Below the pieces are notes generated by a model. It had not been told where the DNA came from. It made no database searches and saw only the letters and a program-made list of their open reading frames with translations. 64,000 bases of DNA, taken from Novosphingobium sp. NDB2Meth1. GTDB lineage: Bacteria > Pseudomonadota > Alphaproteobacteria > Sphingomonadales > Sphingomonadaceae. Location: assembly GCF_900117425.1 (NCBI RefSeq), contig NZ_FPEH01000011.1, positions 62,001 to 126,000 of the forward strand, written 5' to 3'. Every line of letters starts with the position of its first letter. The first letter of the stretch is position 1. Both the position numbers and the translations under genes were made by a program. This document shows, one piece after another, positions 14,981 through 23,265 of the stretch.

Positions 14981-16684
14981 ATGGCATCCCATCCCACGCG
15001 CGACGATTTCGCCGCGATGCTCGATGAGACCCTCGGCGGCGCCGCCAACGGCGGTTTTGAAGGCCGGGTCGTCAAGGGCACCGTCACCGCCATCGAGAAC
15101 GACAAGGCCGTCATCGACGTCGGCCTCAAGAGCGAAGGCCGCGTGCCGCTGCGCGAATTCGCCATGCCCGGCCAGCCGCACGGCCTCGTCGTCGGCGCCG
15201 AAGTCGAAGTCTACGTCGACCGCGTCGAGAACGCCGACGGCGAAGCCATGCTCAGCCGCGACCGTGCCCGCCGCGAAGCCGCGTGGGACAAGCTCGAGAA
15301 CGAATTCGGCGAAGGCAAGCGCGTCGAAGGCGTGATCTTCGGCCGCGTCAAGGGCGGCTTCACCGTCGACCTCGACGGCGCCGTCGCGTTCCTCCCCGGC
15401 TCGCAGGTCGATATCCGCCCCGTGCGCGACGTGACCCCGCTGATGGACATGCCGCAGCCCTTCCAGATCCTCAAGATGGACCGCCGCCGCGGCAACATCG
15501 TGGTCTCGCGCCGCGCCGTCCTCGAGGAAACCCGCGCCGAGCAGCGTTCGGGCCTGATCCAGAACCTCAAGGAAGGCCAGATCATCGACGGCGTCGTCAA
15601 GAACATCACCGACTACGGTGCGTTCGTGGACCTCGGCGGCATCGACGGCCTGCTCCACGTGACGGACATGAGCTACAAGCGCGTCAACCATCCGTCGGAA
15701 GTGATCGCGATCGGCGATACCGTGCGCGTCCAGATCATCCGCATCAACCAGGACACGCAGCGCATCAGCCTCGGCATGAAGCAGCTTGAAAGCGATCCGT
15801 GGGATGGCGTCGCCGCCAAGTACCCGGTCGGCGCGAAGCTGCACGGCGTTGTCACCAACATCACCGAATACGGCGCCTTCGTCGAACTGGAAGCGGGCAT
15901 CGAAGGCCTCGTCCACGTTTCGGAAATGTCGTGGACCAAGAAGAACGTCCACCCCGGCAAGATCGTCTCGACCTCGCAGGAAGTCGATGTGCTCGTGCTC
16001 GAAGTCGACAGCGACAAGCGCCGCATCAGCCTCGGCCTCAAGCAGGCCCAGCAGAACCCGTGGGAAGCCTTCGCCGAAGCGCACCCGGTCGGTTCGACCG
16101 TGGAAGGCGAAGTCAAGAACGCGACCGAGTTCGGCCTGTTCATCGGCCTCGACGGCGACGTCGACGGCATGGTCCACATGTCGGACATCGCCTGGGGCAT
16201 CTCGGGCGAAGACGCGCTGGCGCTGCACCGCAAGGGCGAGCAGGTTTCGGCCATCGTGCTCGACGTCGATGTCGAGAAGGAGCGCATCTCGCTTGGCATG
16301 AAGCAGCTTGAAAAGGGCGCTCCGGCGGCCGGCGGCGCTTCGGCGGGCGGCAACTCGCTCCGCCGCGGCGAAGTCGTCACCGTCACTGTCCTCGAAGTCC
16401 GCGATGGCGGCCTCGAAGTGCAGGCCGGCGAAGACGGCGCGACCGGCTTCATCAAGCGCACCGATCTCGGCCGCGACCGCGACGAGCAGCGTCCGGACCG
16501 CTTCCAGGTCGGCCAGAAGCTCGATGCCATGGTCATCGGCTTCGATCGCTCGAAGAAGCCCAACTTCTCGGTCAAGGCGCGTCAGCTCGCCGAAGAGAAG
16601 GAAGCCGTCGAGCAGTACGGCTCGTCCGAAGCCGGCGCTTCGCTGGGCGACATCCTCGGCGCGGCCCTCAAGGCCAAGCAGTAA
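14981..16684 (+). CDS. rpsA: 30S ribosomal protein S1
   Basis: 567 residues with six S1/OB RNA-binding repeats. Repeats 3-6 are easily seen by their KNITDYGAFVDL, TNITEYGAFVEL and KNATEFGLFIGL starts and RISLG ends. S1 binds mRNA on the small subunit and aids initiation on weak or structured leaders. The N-terminal DFAAMLDETL matches alphaproteobacterial S1. Usually cmk lies just upstream in proteobacteria; here the neighbour is a chemoreceptor. It ends 26 nt before a strong terminator. Confidence 0.97.
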   Translation: MASHPTRDDFAAMLDETLGGAANGGFEGRVVKGTVTAIENDKAVIDVGLKSEGRVPLREFAMPGQPHGLVVGAEVEVYVDRVENADGEAMLSRDRARREAAWDKLENEFGEGKRVEGVIFGRVKGGFTVDLDGAVAFLPGSQVDIRPVRDVTPLMDMPQPFQILKMDRRRGNIVVSRRAVLEETRAEQRSGLIQNLKEGQIIDGVVKNITDYGAFVDLGGIDGLLHVTDMSYKRVNHPSEVIAIGDTVRVQIIRINQDTQRISLGMKQLESDPWDGVAAKYPVGAKLHGVVTNITEYGAFVELEAGIEGLVHVSEMSWTKKNVHPGKIVSTSQEVDVLVLEVDSDKRRISLGLKQAQQNPWEAFAEAHPVGSTVEGEVKNATEFGLFIGLDGDVDGMVHMSDIAWGISGEDALALHRKGEQVSAIVLDVDVEKERISLGMKQLEKGAPAAGGASAGGNSLRRGEVVTVTVLEVRDGGLEVQAGEDGATGFIKRTDLGRDRDEQRPDRFQVGQKLDAMVIGFDRSKKPNFSVKARQLAEEKEAVEQYGSSEAGASLGDILGAALKAKQ

Positions 16685-16710
16685 GTCTCAGCTTACCGCC
16701 GCCAGGCAAA

Positions 16711-16748
16711 GCAAAAGCCCGTCCGGAGCGATCCGGGCGGGCTTTTGC
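16711..16748 (+). terminator. rpsA terminator
   Basis: GCAAAAGCCCG (16711-16721) pairs with CGGGCTTTTGC (16738-16748), with further pairing of TCCGGA and TCCGG inside. A strong stem with a T-run in the 3' arm. The 3' arm and following bases recur after brnA. Confidence 0.85.
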
Positions 16749-16753
16749 ATTGC
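16733..16753 (+). repeat. 21-bp direct repeat, copy 1 (rpsA terminator arm)
   Basis: Begins CCGGGCGGGCTTTTGC and continues ATTGC. It is identical to 17313-17333. The two copies bracket the brnTA genes with nothing else between. Confidence 0.85.
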
Positions 16754-16778
16754 ATTCTGATTTAACTGCAACTACAAT
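16750..16778 (+). promoter_or_regulatory. brnT: brnT promoter, probably giving a leaderless mRNA
   Basis: TTGCAT (16750-16755), 17-nt spacer, TACAAT (16773-16778). Only 6 nt separate the -10 from the GTG start at 16785, so the first transcribed base would be the start codon. No Shine-Dalgarno sequence is visible. Part of the -35 comes from the 21-bp repeat. Confidence 0.55.
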
Positions 16779-16784
16779 TAAATC

Positions 16785-17033
16785 GTGGATTTCGAGTACG
16801 ATCCAGCGAAGGATTTGGCGAACCTTGCCAAGCACGGCCTGTCGCTTGCCCGCGCTGCCGAGCTCGATGTTCGGGCCTATATCGCCGATGACCGTTTTTC
16901 CGAGCCCCGCTTCCGGCTCTACGGCTACATCGACGGCGAGGCCTGCTGCGTGGCCGGAACGATGCGTGGAGAGACAATCCGTGTGATCAGTTTGCGTCGT
17001 GCCCATGCCAAGGAGATGCGCCGTTATGTCTGA
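16785..17033 (+). CDS. brnT: BrnT family ribonuclease toxin
   Basis: 82 residues, the usual size. Family pattern: FEYDPAKDLANLAKHGLS at the N-terminus, then EPRFRLYGYIDG and the C-terminal RVISLRRAHAKEMRRY. BrnT toxins have a RelE-like ribonuclease fold, slow growth by cutting RNA, and are held in check by BrnA. GTG start with no ribosome site. The stop overlaps the antitoxin start by 8 nt. The module sits immediately after the rpsA terminator inside a 21-bp duplication, a sign of acquisition. Confidence 0.9.
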   Translation: MDFEYDPAKDLANLAKHGLSLARAAELDVRAYIADDRFSEPRFRLYGYIDGEACCVAGTMRGETIRVISLRRAHAKEMRRYV

Positions 17034-17304
17034 ACCGAACCCGACCGTTCTCTTTGACGACGAGAACCCCGAATGGACCGAGGTGGACTTTGCCCATGCG
17101 CTGAAGGGTGATGCGATCCCGGCTGCCATCCGGGATGCCTTCGGCCCGGGCAAACGGGGACGCCCGGTTGGCACGACCAAGGCAGACGCCAAGAAGTCGG
17201 TCACCCTACGCCTCGATCCCGATGTGCTGGAAGGTTGGCGCGCAACTGGCCCTGGCTGGCAGGCGCGCATGAACAAGGCCTTGCGGGCCGCGCTGGAAGC
17301 CTGA
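17026..17304 (+). CDS. brnA: BrnA family antitoxin
   Basis: 92 residues from the ATG at 17026 (MSEPNPT), which overlaps the end of brnT. An in-frame ATG at 16999 is less likely. The C-terminal half is the BrnA ribbon-helix-helix: KKSVTLRLDPDVLEGWRATG, then GWQARMNKALRAALEA. BrnA binds BrnT and represses the operon. The AT-rich stretch before brnT is the probable operator. No complete terminator follows, only the duplicated 3' half of the rpsA terminator. Confidence 0.9.
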   Translation: MSEPNPTVLFDDENPEWTEVDFAHALKGDAIPAAIRDAFGPGKRGRPVGTTKADAKKSVTLRLDPDVLEGWRATGPGWQARMNKALRAALEA

Positions 17305-17312
17305 GGCGTTCG

Positions 17313-17333
17313 CCGGGCGGGCTTTTGCATTGC
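17313..17333 (+). repeat. 21-bp direct repeat, copy 2
   Basis: Identical to 16733-16753. The matching left arm of the terminator is absent here, so this copy is only a half-terminator left by the event that created the repeat. Confidence 0.85.
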
Positions 17334-17381
17334 CGCACACTCTCCGCTAGGCTCGTCGGCAAAAGACGCCCGAGAGGACCC

Positions 17382-18146
17382 ATGACGCTCGAAGTCCACC
17401 AGTTTGCCTGCCTCAGCGACAATTACGGCTATCTGCTGCACGACAGCGCGAGCGGGGAGACGGCGTGCATCGATACGCCCGACGCCGAAGCCTATCTGCG
17501 CGAGGCGGCGGCCAGGGGCTGGACGATCACGCAGATCTGGAACACGCACTGGCACCCCGATCATGCGGGCGGGAACGAGGCGATCAAGGCGGCGACGGGG
17601 TGCAAGGTGATCGCGCCGGCAGCCGACTCCGCGCGCATTGCCGGGATCGACCGCACGGTGGCACAAGGCGATACGGTGGCGTTCGGTGCCTGGCAGGCCC
17701 ATGTGATCGATGTCGGCGGCCATACCCTGGGCCACTGCGCCTATCACCTCCCCGAAGCTGCCATTGCCTTCGTCGGCGATGCCGTCTTCGCGCTGGGCTG
17801 CGGGCGCATGTTCGAAGGCACGCCGGACCAGTTCTGGGCCAGCCTGCTGCGCGTGAAGGCCCTGCCTGCCGAGACGACGCTCTACTGCGCGCACGAATAC
17901 ACCGCCTCGAACGCGAAGTTCGCGCTCCATGCCGATCCGGACAACGCCGCCCTCGCCGCCTATGCAGCCGAGATCGCCGACAAGCGCAGCCGCAGCGAAT
18001 GGACCGTTCCCACCCGGCTCGACCGCGAACTTGCCACCAATCCCTTCCTGCGTGCCGACGATCCGGCCTTGCAGGCACGCTGGGGCGGCGCTTCGCCTAT
18101 CGAAACCTTTGCCGCGCTGCGCAGCGCCAAGGATAACTTCCGCTGA
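17382..18146 (+). CDS. gloB: Hydroxyacylglutathione hydrolase (glyoxalase II)
   Basis: 254 residues. Hydrolyses S-lactoylglutathione to lactate and glutathione, the second step of methylglyoxal detoxification. A metallo-beta-lactamase fold with the dinuclear metal motif THWHPDHAGG near residue 52, then GGHTLGHCAYH, FVGDAVFALGCGRMFEG and YCAHEYT. The C-terminal helical domain ends NPFLRADDPALQ, typical of GloB. Start ATG at 17382 after GAGAGGAC. The stop overlaps the LacI gene start by one base (TGATG), so the two are co-transcribed. Confidence 0.95.
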   Translation: MTLEVHQFACLSDNYGYLLHDSASGETACIDTPDAEAYLREAAARGWTITQIWNTHWHPDHAGGNEAIKAATGCKVIAPAADSARIAGIDRTVAQGDTVAFGAWQAHVIDVGGHTLGHCAYHLPEAAIAFVGDAVFALGCGRMFEGTPDQFWASLLRVKALPAETTLYCAHEYTASNAKFALHADPDNAALAAYAAEIADKRSRSEWTVPTRLDRELATNPFLRADDPALQARWGGASPIETFAALRSAKDNFR

Positions 18147-19198
18147 TGGCCCCGACGACCGATACCGCCACTGCTGCTGGCCGCCGCATCACCCGCGTCA
18201 CCTCGTTCGACGTGGCGGAGGAAGCCGGTGTCAGCCAGTCGACCGTCAGCCGCGCGCTGGCGGGGGATACCTCGATCAGCGAACCGACCCGGCAGCGCGT
18301 GATCGCCGCGGCCGCGCGGCTCAACTACCAGGTCAACGAGAACGCCGCGCGCCTGCGCCGGGGCAAGACCGGCACGCTCGCGGTGGTGATGATCTGCCGC
18401 GCCGGGCAGGACCGCAAGGACCTCAATCCGTTCTACTTCGCTCTCCTTGGCAGCACTTGCGCCGCCGCCTCCGCGCGCGGCTACGAAGTGCTGGTGAGCT
18501 TTCAGGACAGCGCCGAGAATTTCTGGGGCCACTACGAGGAGCGCCGCAAGGCCGATGGCATGATCGTCATCGGCACGAGCGAGAACACGCCCGCGTGGGA
18601 CTATTTCGGCGAGCTTGATCCGGCCACCAACTGGGTCTGCTGGGGCGCGCCGAATGACAGCTTCCCCTGGGTGCGCAGCGACAACGAGGCGGGCGCGGCG
18701 CTGGCGGTGCGGCACATGCTGGTGCGCGGCTATGAGAAGATCGTCTGCATCGGCTCGGAAACCTCGCCGCAGCGCCAGTTCAAGGAGCGCTATGACGGCT
18801 ATGCCGCCGCGATGCGCGATGCGGGCCGCACGCCGGTGCTCCAGCGCATCGAACGCGGCCTCCCCCGCGAGGAACAGGGCCGCCGCGCCGCCGCGCGGCT
18901 TGCCGAAAGCGGCGAGGCGTTCGACGCCATTTTCGCAGTGAGCGACGAGATCGCCTTGGGCGCGCTCAAGGAACTGGGCGAGCGCGGCTACCATGTGCCC
19001 GATGAAGTCGGCATCGTCGGCTTCGACGGTGTGCGTGCGGGCGCCTGGTCGACCCCGCCGCTGACCACGATCGAATCGGATTTCGAAACCGCCGGTGCCC
19101 TGCTCGTCGAGCGCCTCCTCGCCGCGATGTCGGGCGAACCTGAAACCCCGCGCCGCGTGCCGGTTCGGCTTATCGTGCGCGGATCGACGCGGCCTTGA
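18146..19198 (+). CDS. LacI/GalR family transcriptional regulator
   Basis: 350 residues. N-terminal helix-turn-helix (TSFDVAEEAGVSQSTVSRAL) with hinge helix, then a periplasmic-binding-like effector domain ending VGFDGVRAGAWSTPPLTTIE. Such proteins usually repress sugar genes, yet no sugar catabolic or transport genes adjoin it. It is translationally coupled to gloB, so either it acts elsewhere or the link to gloB is incidental. Target and effector cannot be read from the sequence. Confidence 0.92.
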   Translation: MAPTTDTATAAGRRITRVTSFDVAEEAGVSQSTVSRALAGDTSISEPTRQRVIAAAARLNYQVNENAARLRRGKTGTLAVVMICRAGQDRKDLNPFYFALLGSTCAAASARGYEVLVSFQDSAENFWGHYEERRKADGMIVIGTSENTPAWDYFGELDPATNWVCWGAPNDSFPWVRSDNEAGAALAVRHMLVRGYEKIVCIGSETSPQRQFKERYDGYAAAMRDAGRTPVLQRIERGLPREEQGRRAAARLAESGEAFDAIFAVSDEIALGALKELGERGYHVPDEVGIVGFDGVRAGAWSTPPLTTIESDFETAGALLVERLLAAMSGEPETPRRVPVRLIVRGSTRP

Positions 19199-19220
19199 CG
19201 CACCCATAGACCAGAATTCC

Positions 19221-19318
19221 AATCCCCAAATCCGCTCACCCTGAGCTTGTCGAAGGGCGCTGGCACAAGCGTCGCGGATGATGCTTCGACAAGCTCGGCA
19301 TGAGCGGATCAGGGGATT
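19221..19318. repeat. Extragenic inverted repeat, CTTGTCGAAGG family
   Basis: An imperfect ~98-bp palindrome. AATCCCC and CCGCTCAcccTGAGCTTGTC at the left are answered by GACAAGCTCggcaTGAGCGG and AGGGGATT at the right. The same core recurs at 39789-39815 and 41176-41256. Confidence 0.8.
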
Positions 19319-19340
19319 GCACAACGAGAGAGCCTCACCC

Positions 19341-20231
19341 ATGAACATCGCCTTCCTCGCCTGCAGCACCACGCTGCCCGGCGCCCCAGACCGCCGCCCC
19401 GATGCCTTCGAGCATGACCAGCAGATGGACGCCATTGTCGCCGCGCTGCGCCCCGGCGAAAGCGTGACCGACATCGACTGGCAGGCCCCGCTAGATGCTT
19501 TTGCGGCCTTCGATGCCGCGCTGATCGGCACACCGTGGGACTACTTCGACAACCGCGACGCCTTTCTCGCCAAGCTGGATGCCATCGCCGCACTGGGCGT
19601 GCCGGTGTGCAACAGCCCCGATGTCGTGCGCTGGAACATCGACAAAGGCTACCTCGCCGAACTGGCGGAGCGCGGTGTCGCCACGATCCCCACCCTGCTG
19701 CTGGACAACCCGGGCCGCGACGAGATCCTCGCGGCCTTCGACCACTTCGGCTGCGACCGCCTCGTGGTGAAGCGCCGCGTCGGTGCGGGAGCTGAAGGCC
19801 AGTTCGATTTCACCTGCGACAATCCGCCCGCAGCCGATTGGCGCATGGGCCATGCCGCGCTGGTCCAGCCGTTCCTCCCCGGCATCGTCGAGGAGGGCGA
19901 ACACTCGCTGATCTTCATCGATGGTGAGTTCAGCCATGGCCTGATCAAGCGCCCGGCCCCCGGCGACTACCGCGTGCAGTCGCTCTATGGCGGGTGGGAT
20001 ACGGCGGTCACGCCGACGCCGGACGACTTGGCCGCTGCGCAGAAGGTGATCGCAGGCCTCCCCTTCCCTGCCCCGCTCTATGCACGCATCGATCTGGTAC
20101 GCGGGCCCGATGGCGCGCTGCTGCTGATGGAAGCCGAAGTGATCGAGCCGTTCCTCTATCCGCTGCAGGGCCCGGAGCTTGGGCCGCGCCTGCTCGCCGG
20201 GCTGCGCAAGATCACTGCATCTGCGCCCTGA
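19341..20231 (+). CDS. ATP-grasp domain protein
   Basis: 296 residues from the ATG at 19341. Resembles the RimK-like/cycloserine-type ATP-grasp ligases: an N-terminal domain with GTPWDYFDN, a lid region with LVVKRRVGAGAEGQ, a metal-binding end with YARIDLVRGPDGALLLMEAE. Members join a carboxylate to an amine or thiol using ATP; the substrate is unknown. Not in an obvious biosynthetic cluster. Its last 20 bases overlap the convergent CshA-like gene. Confidence 0.85.
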   Translation: MNIAFLACSTTLPGAPDRRPDAFEHDQQMDAIVAALRPGESVTDIDWQAPLDAFAAFDAALIGTPWDYFDNRDAFLAKLDAIAALGVPVCNSPDVVRWNIDKGYLAELAERGVATIPTLLLDNPGRDEILAAFDHFGCDRLVVKRRVGAGAEGQFDFTCDNPPAADWRMGHAALVQPFLPGIVEEGEHSLIFIDGEFSHGLIKRPAPGDYRVQSLYGGWDTAVTPTPDDLAAAQKVIAGLPFPAPLYARIDLVRGPDGALLLMEAEVIEPFLYPLQGPELGPRLLAGLRKITASAP

Positions 20232-22080
20232 ACGAGATCGTGAAGTTGGGCGGCGTGCCGGTTGATCCCGCCATCGTGCCCTTCGGATTGACGCAGATGA
20301 ACCGCACCGAGGCATCATAGGCCGACGTCGGCGTATAAGTGCAGCCTGCGTAGGTCGTCGGCGCGGTTGCCGCGTTCGAGTAGCGGATATCGTTGGTCGC
20401 GTTGAAGGTCAGGCCGCTGGTGGGCGAACCTTGCGTGAAAGTCGGCGTCGCGGCGGTGCCGACGCGCATCTGGCTCGGCAACGAATCGATCAGCAGCACC
20501 GTGTTGTTGTCCACCGCCGTCGGCCCGGTGTTCGAGACGAGGATCGAATACTGCACGATCGAGCCCGGGATCATCTTGGGATTGGTCGTGCCGTTGAGCG
20601 GGTCCGAGAGCACGCTCGATGTCTTCACCAGCGTGAGCGTGGCATTCGTCGCACGGCGGGTGTTCGTGATCGTGCAGGAAATCACGTCACCCATCTGCGG
20701 CGTGACCGTGCCACCGACCGCATTGGGCAGCGCGGTCGACGAGCCGGTGAACGCGTTCGTGCAGGTCATCGCCGAGGTATACTGCGTGAGGCTGGTCGAG
20801 CCTGCGCCGAGTTCGGTGAAAGTATAGGCCGTACCCGCCGCGCCCATGACTTGCGGGGTGGAGGCGTTGGTCACCGTCGTGGTCGTCCCTGTCGTCGTCG
20901 TCGTGGCGATCGTGGTTGAGCCCTGGTTGATGTTCATCACGAACTGGTCGGTGTTGAACCGCCGCCCGCCAGTGCCCAGCGCCTTGGTCAGCTGCATGTG
21001 CGGGAACACCGTGTTGGTGAACGTGCAGGTGACGAGATCGCCGAATTGCAATGCGCCGAAGCTGTAGTTGGTGGTCAGTACCCCGCTTGGCAAAGGCGTG
21101 CTGGAACTCACGGAATTGGTGCAAGTCAGGCTGGAGCGGTAGTCGGTGAGCGGGTTCAGGCTGCCCGCCGCCATGCTCTGCGTCAGGGTCAGCGGGAGCG
21201 CCGATGCAGTGGTGAGCGTCGCCGCGGTGAACGGGCCGTTGCCCGTCCCGCTCGACGTGCCGGTGGCGAGCGTGGCGCCGCCCGAAGTAGCATTGATGTT
21301 GAAGGTGAATTGATCCGCCGAGGCTGCGCGCGCACCGGTCAACTGGAGGTTGAGCCGGATCGAGGCGAAGCGCACCGCGAACATCACGCCCTGGAGGCCG
21401 CCGCCGACAATCGTGGTTGTCAGCGAAGTCGGCGTGCTGGAGCCGACGATGTTGGCGCCGACGGTGCCCGGGACGCCGGTGACGGTGAAGGTATTGGTGC
21501 CGAGCCCGGCGCTGGTCGGATAAGTTGAGCCGCTGATCGGGCCGGAATTGTCGAGCGCGATCCAGTTGCCACCATTGGTCACGAAGCGCAGCGATTCGCC
21601 CTCGTTCGACGATTCGCCGTCCGCCGCCACGAACATGTAACTGGTGATCTGCGAGACACCGGCGGGCGGGGTCAGCACGATGTTTGAGATCGTCGCCGTC
21701 GTCGTGCCGGCCGCCGTCTGATAGAGGATCGGGCGACCGCCGATGCCGAGGAATGCCGTGTTGCCGACCGCGGCCCCACCCCATGACGGAGCCCCCGCAC
21801 CGGTGATTCCCGCGCCGCTGATGGTGAGCGTGAAGGTCATCACCGTGCCGTCGGGCAGCGTGTACGACATGGCCTGCCCGCCGTTTCGCGCGGCGGTGTC
21901 GTTATAGCCGGAAAAATCGAGCCAGCAGTAGGAGTTCCAGTTGGCGGGCCCGGTCGAACCCTGCGATGTCGCGTAGAAACAGCTGGCAGCCTCGGCGCGC
22001 CCGGCTCCGAGGCTCAGCATCAGACACGCCAGAAACAGCAACGCAATTTGCCGGAAAAACCCGCGGCTCATGCCCGGCAT
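20212..22080 (-). CDS. Secreted CshA-type/DUF11 surface protein
   Basis: 622 residues. A signal peptide of about 32 residues ends AGRAEAA. The first ~230 residues (WNSYCWLDFSGYNDTAARNG, SYTLPDGTVMTFTLTISG) resemble the CshA-type fibrillar adhesin N-terminal domain. Next come Thr-rich beta modules with regularly spaced TCTN or SCTIT cysteines, then a DUF11-like repeat (LVKTSSVLSDPL, VQYSILVSNTGPTAVDN). A role in surface attachment is inferred; no sortase motif or secretion partner is visible. Rich in Thr and Ser. A short hairpin downstream was not seen; it converges with the ATP-grasp gene. Confidence 0.8.
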   Translation of the reverse strand: MPGMSRGFFRQIALLFLACLMLSLGAGRAEAASCFYATSQGSTGPANWNSYCWLDFSGYNDTAARNGGQAMSYTLPDGTVMTFTLTISGAGITGAGAPSWGGAAVGNTAFLGIGGRPILYQTAAGTTTATISNIVLTPPAGVSQITSYMFVAADGESSNEGESLRFVTNGGNWIALDNSGPISGSTYPTSAGLGTNTFTVTGVPGTVGANIVGSSTPTSLTTTIVGGGLQGVMFAVRFASIRLNLQLTGARAASADQFTFNINATSGGATLATGTSSGTGNGPFTAATLTTASALPLTLTQSMAAGSLNPLTDYRSSLTCTNSVSSSTPLPSGVLTTNYSFGALQFGDLVTCTFTNTVFPHMQLTKALGTGGRRFNTDQFVMNINQGSTTIATTTTTGTTTTVTNASTPQVMGAAGTAYTFTELGAGSTSLTQYTSAMTCTNAFTGSSTALPNAVGGTVTPQMGDVISCTITNTRRATNATLTLVKTSSVLSDPLNGTTNPKMIPGSIVQYSILVSNTGPTAVDNNTVLLIDSLPSQMRVGTAATPTFTQGSPTSGLTFNATNDIRYSNAATAPTTYAGCTYTPTSAYDASVRFICVNPKGTMAGSTGTPPNFTISFRAQMQ

Positions 22081-22144
22081 CCTGTTCCGATCCTTCTCAT
22101 GAAGGCCGGACTAGGCGAAAACCCTTAGGACAGAGTTAACCATG

Positions 22145-22164
22145 CCCCGCCGCACCGGGCGGGG
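22145..22164 (-). terminator. atpF: Hairpin after atpF
   Basis: CCCCGCC (22145-22151) pairs with GGCGGGG (22158-22164), 18 bases after the atpF stop on the minus strand. No strong T-run follows, so termination may be partial. Confidence 0.45.
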
Positions 22165-22182
22165 AATGATCCAATGTGGTTA

Positions 22183-22740
22183 TCAGTTGGCGAGACCGGC
22201 GATGGCGGTATCGACCAGCGCCTTGTCCGCACTCGCGCCATGGTGCTGGGCGATCAGCTGACCAGCCGCCGTGGCAGCGGCAGCAGCAGCCCGGGCGCGC
22301 AGTTCGTCGACCGCCGCGCGTTCAGCTGCGGCGATCTTGTCGGTCGCCATCTTCTCGCGGCGCGCGATCACGACAGTGGTGTCCGCCTCGGCCTTGGCGA
22401 TGATCGCCTGGGCTTCGTGGCGGGCATGCTCGACCATCGCGGCGGCATCGGCTTCGGCGCCGGCGATCTTCTTGGCATATTCCGCGCGCAGCGCTTCCGC
22501 TTCGGCGCGCAGCGCCTTGGCGGCATCGAGCTGCTGGCGGATCGTGACGATCTTGGCGTCAAGACCACCGGCAATCGCGGCGGGCACCTTCTTCCAGATC
22601 ACGATCGCGAGGAACGCGGTCATCGAGAGTGCGACCCACATGCCGGGAGTGATGAACCCGAAGGCCATCGGTTCGGCGTGTTCGGCCCCATGTTCGGCAA
22701 CCGCGTTGGCAGCGTGGGCAAGCAGCGCGAAATCAGCCAT
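22183..22740 (-). CDS. atpF: ATP synthase F0 subunit b
   Basis: 185 residues. One N-terminal membrane helix (MWVALSMTAFLAIVIWKKVP) followed by a long Ala/Glu/Lys-rich helix that forms the peripheral stalk joining F0 to F1. Second of two b-type genes, the arrangement of alphaproteobacteria. Its start overlaps the end of b' by 8 nt, so the two are translated together. Last gene of the F0 operon. The F1 genes are elsewhere. Confidence 0.96.
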   Translation of the reverse strand: MADFALLAHAANAVAEHGAEHAEPMAFGFITPGMWVALSMTAFLAIVIWKKVPAAIAGGLDAKIVTIRQQLDAAKALRAEAEALRAEYAKKIAGAEADAAAMVEHARHEAQAIIAKAEADTTVVIARREKMATDKIAAAERAAVDELRARAAAAAATAAGQLIAQHHGASADKALVDTAIAGLAN

Positions 22741-23224
22741 GGAGAACGTCCTTCACCGCCGCGCGGGCGGCATCGGCCGCAACCGTCAGCCCGGCAACGC
22801 GGGCGGCGATTTCGGCTGCGGCATCGGCCGCCACGGTTTCGATTTCAGCCAGAGCGCCTTCGCGAGCCGCGGCAATGCGCGCCTCGGCAGCGGTGACCTT
22901 GGCATCCGCGTCGGCACCGGCTGCGGCGAGCCGCACTTCGGCGGCCTTGGCGGCTTCGGCCTTGGCGGCGGCGATCAGCGCCTGGGCTTCCCCGCGCTGC
23001 TTGGCAGCGGCTGCCTTCCACGCATCGTCCTGGGCCTGCGCCTCATGGCGCGCGGCTTCGGCAGCGGCGAGGTCCGCGGCAATCTTCTGGTCGCGGCCTT
23101 CCATGGTCTCGAGAACCTTGGGCGCCATGCCCCGGCCGACGAGGAAGAAGACGGCGCCGAAAATGACCAGCATCCAGAAAATCTGGCTGGAGTAGGTCGC
23201 GGCAAGCTGCGAAATCTGGGGCAT
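22733..23224 (-). CDS. atpF2: ATP synthase F0 subunit b'
   Basis: 163 residues. N-terminal membrane helix (SSQIFWMLVIFGAVFFLVG) and a long Ala-rich coiled helix. Pairs with subunit b as a heterodimeric stator stalk, as in photosynthetic bacteria and alphaproteobacteria. It lies after atpE, separated by about 90 nt that contain a strong hairpin with a T-run. Confidence 0.94.
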   Translation of the reverse strand: MPQISQLAATYSSQIFWMLVIFGAVFFLVGRGMAPKVLETMEGRDQKIAADLAAAEAARHEAQAQDDAWKAAAAKQRGEAQALIAAAKAEAAKAAEVRLAAAGADADAKVTAAEARIAAAREGALAEIETVAADAAAEIAARVAGLTVAADAARAAVKDVLHG

Positions 23225-23265
23225 TGGGGTTCCCGGGCGATCTGAACGCTGAAAAAACGATGGCA

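Noticed and set aside
12962..16228. 1088-codon open frame opposite the chemoreceptor and rpsA
   Set aside because: It runs antisense through two well-supported genes, has low-complexity Asp/Val/Ala-rich translation and no family motif. A high-GC shadow.
19221..19318. Insertion sequence at the CTTGTCGAAGG palindrome
   Set aside because: No transposase, no target duplication; size and structure fit an extragenic palindromic repeat.
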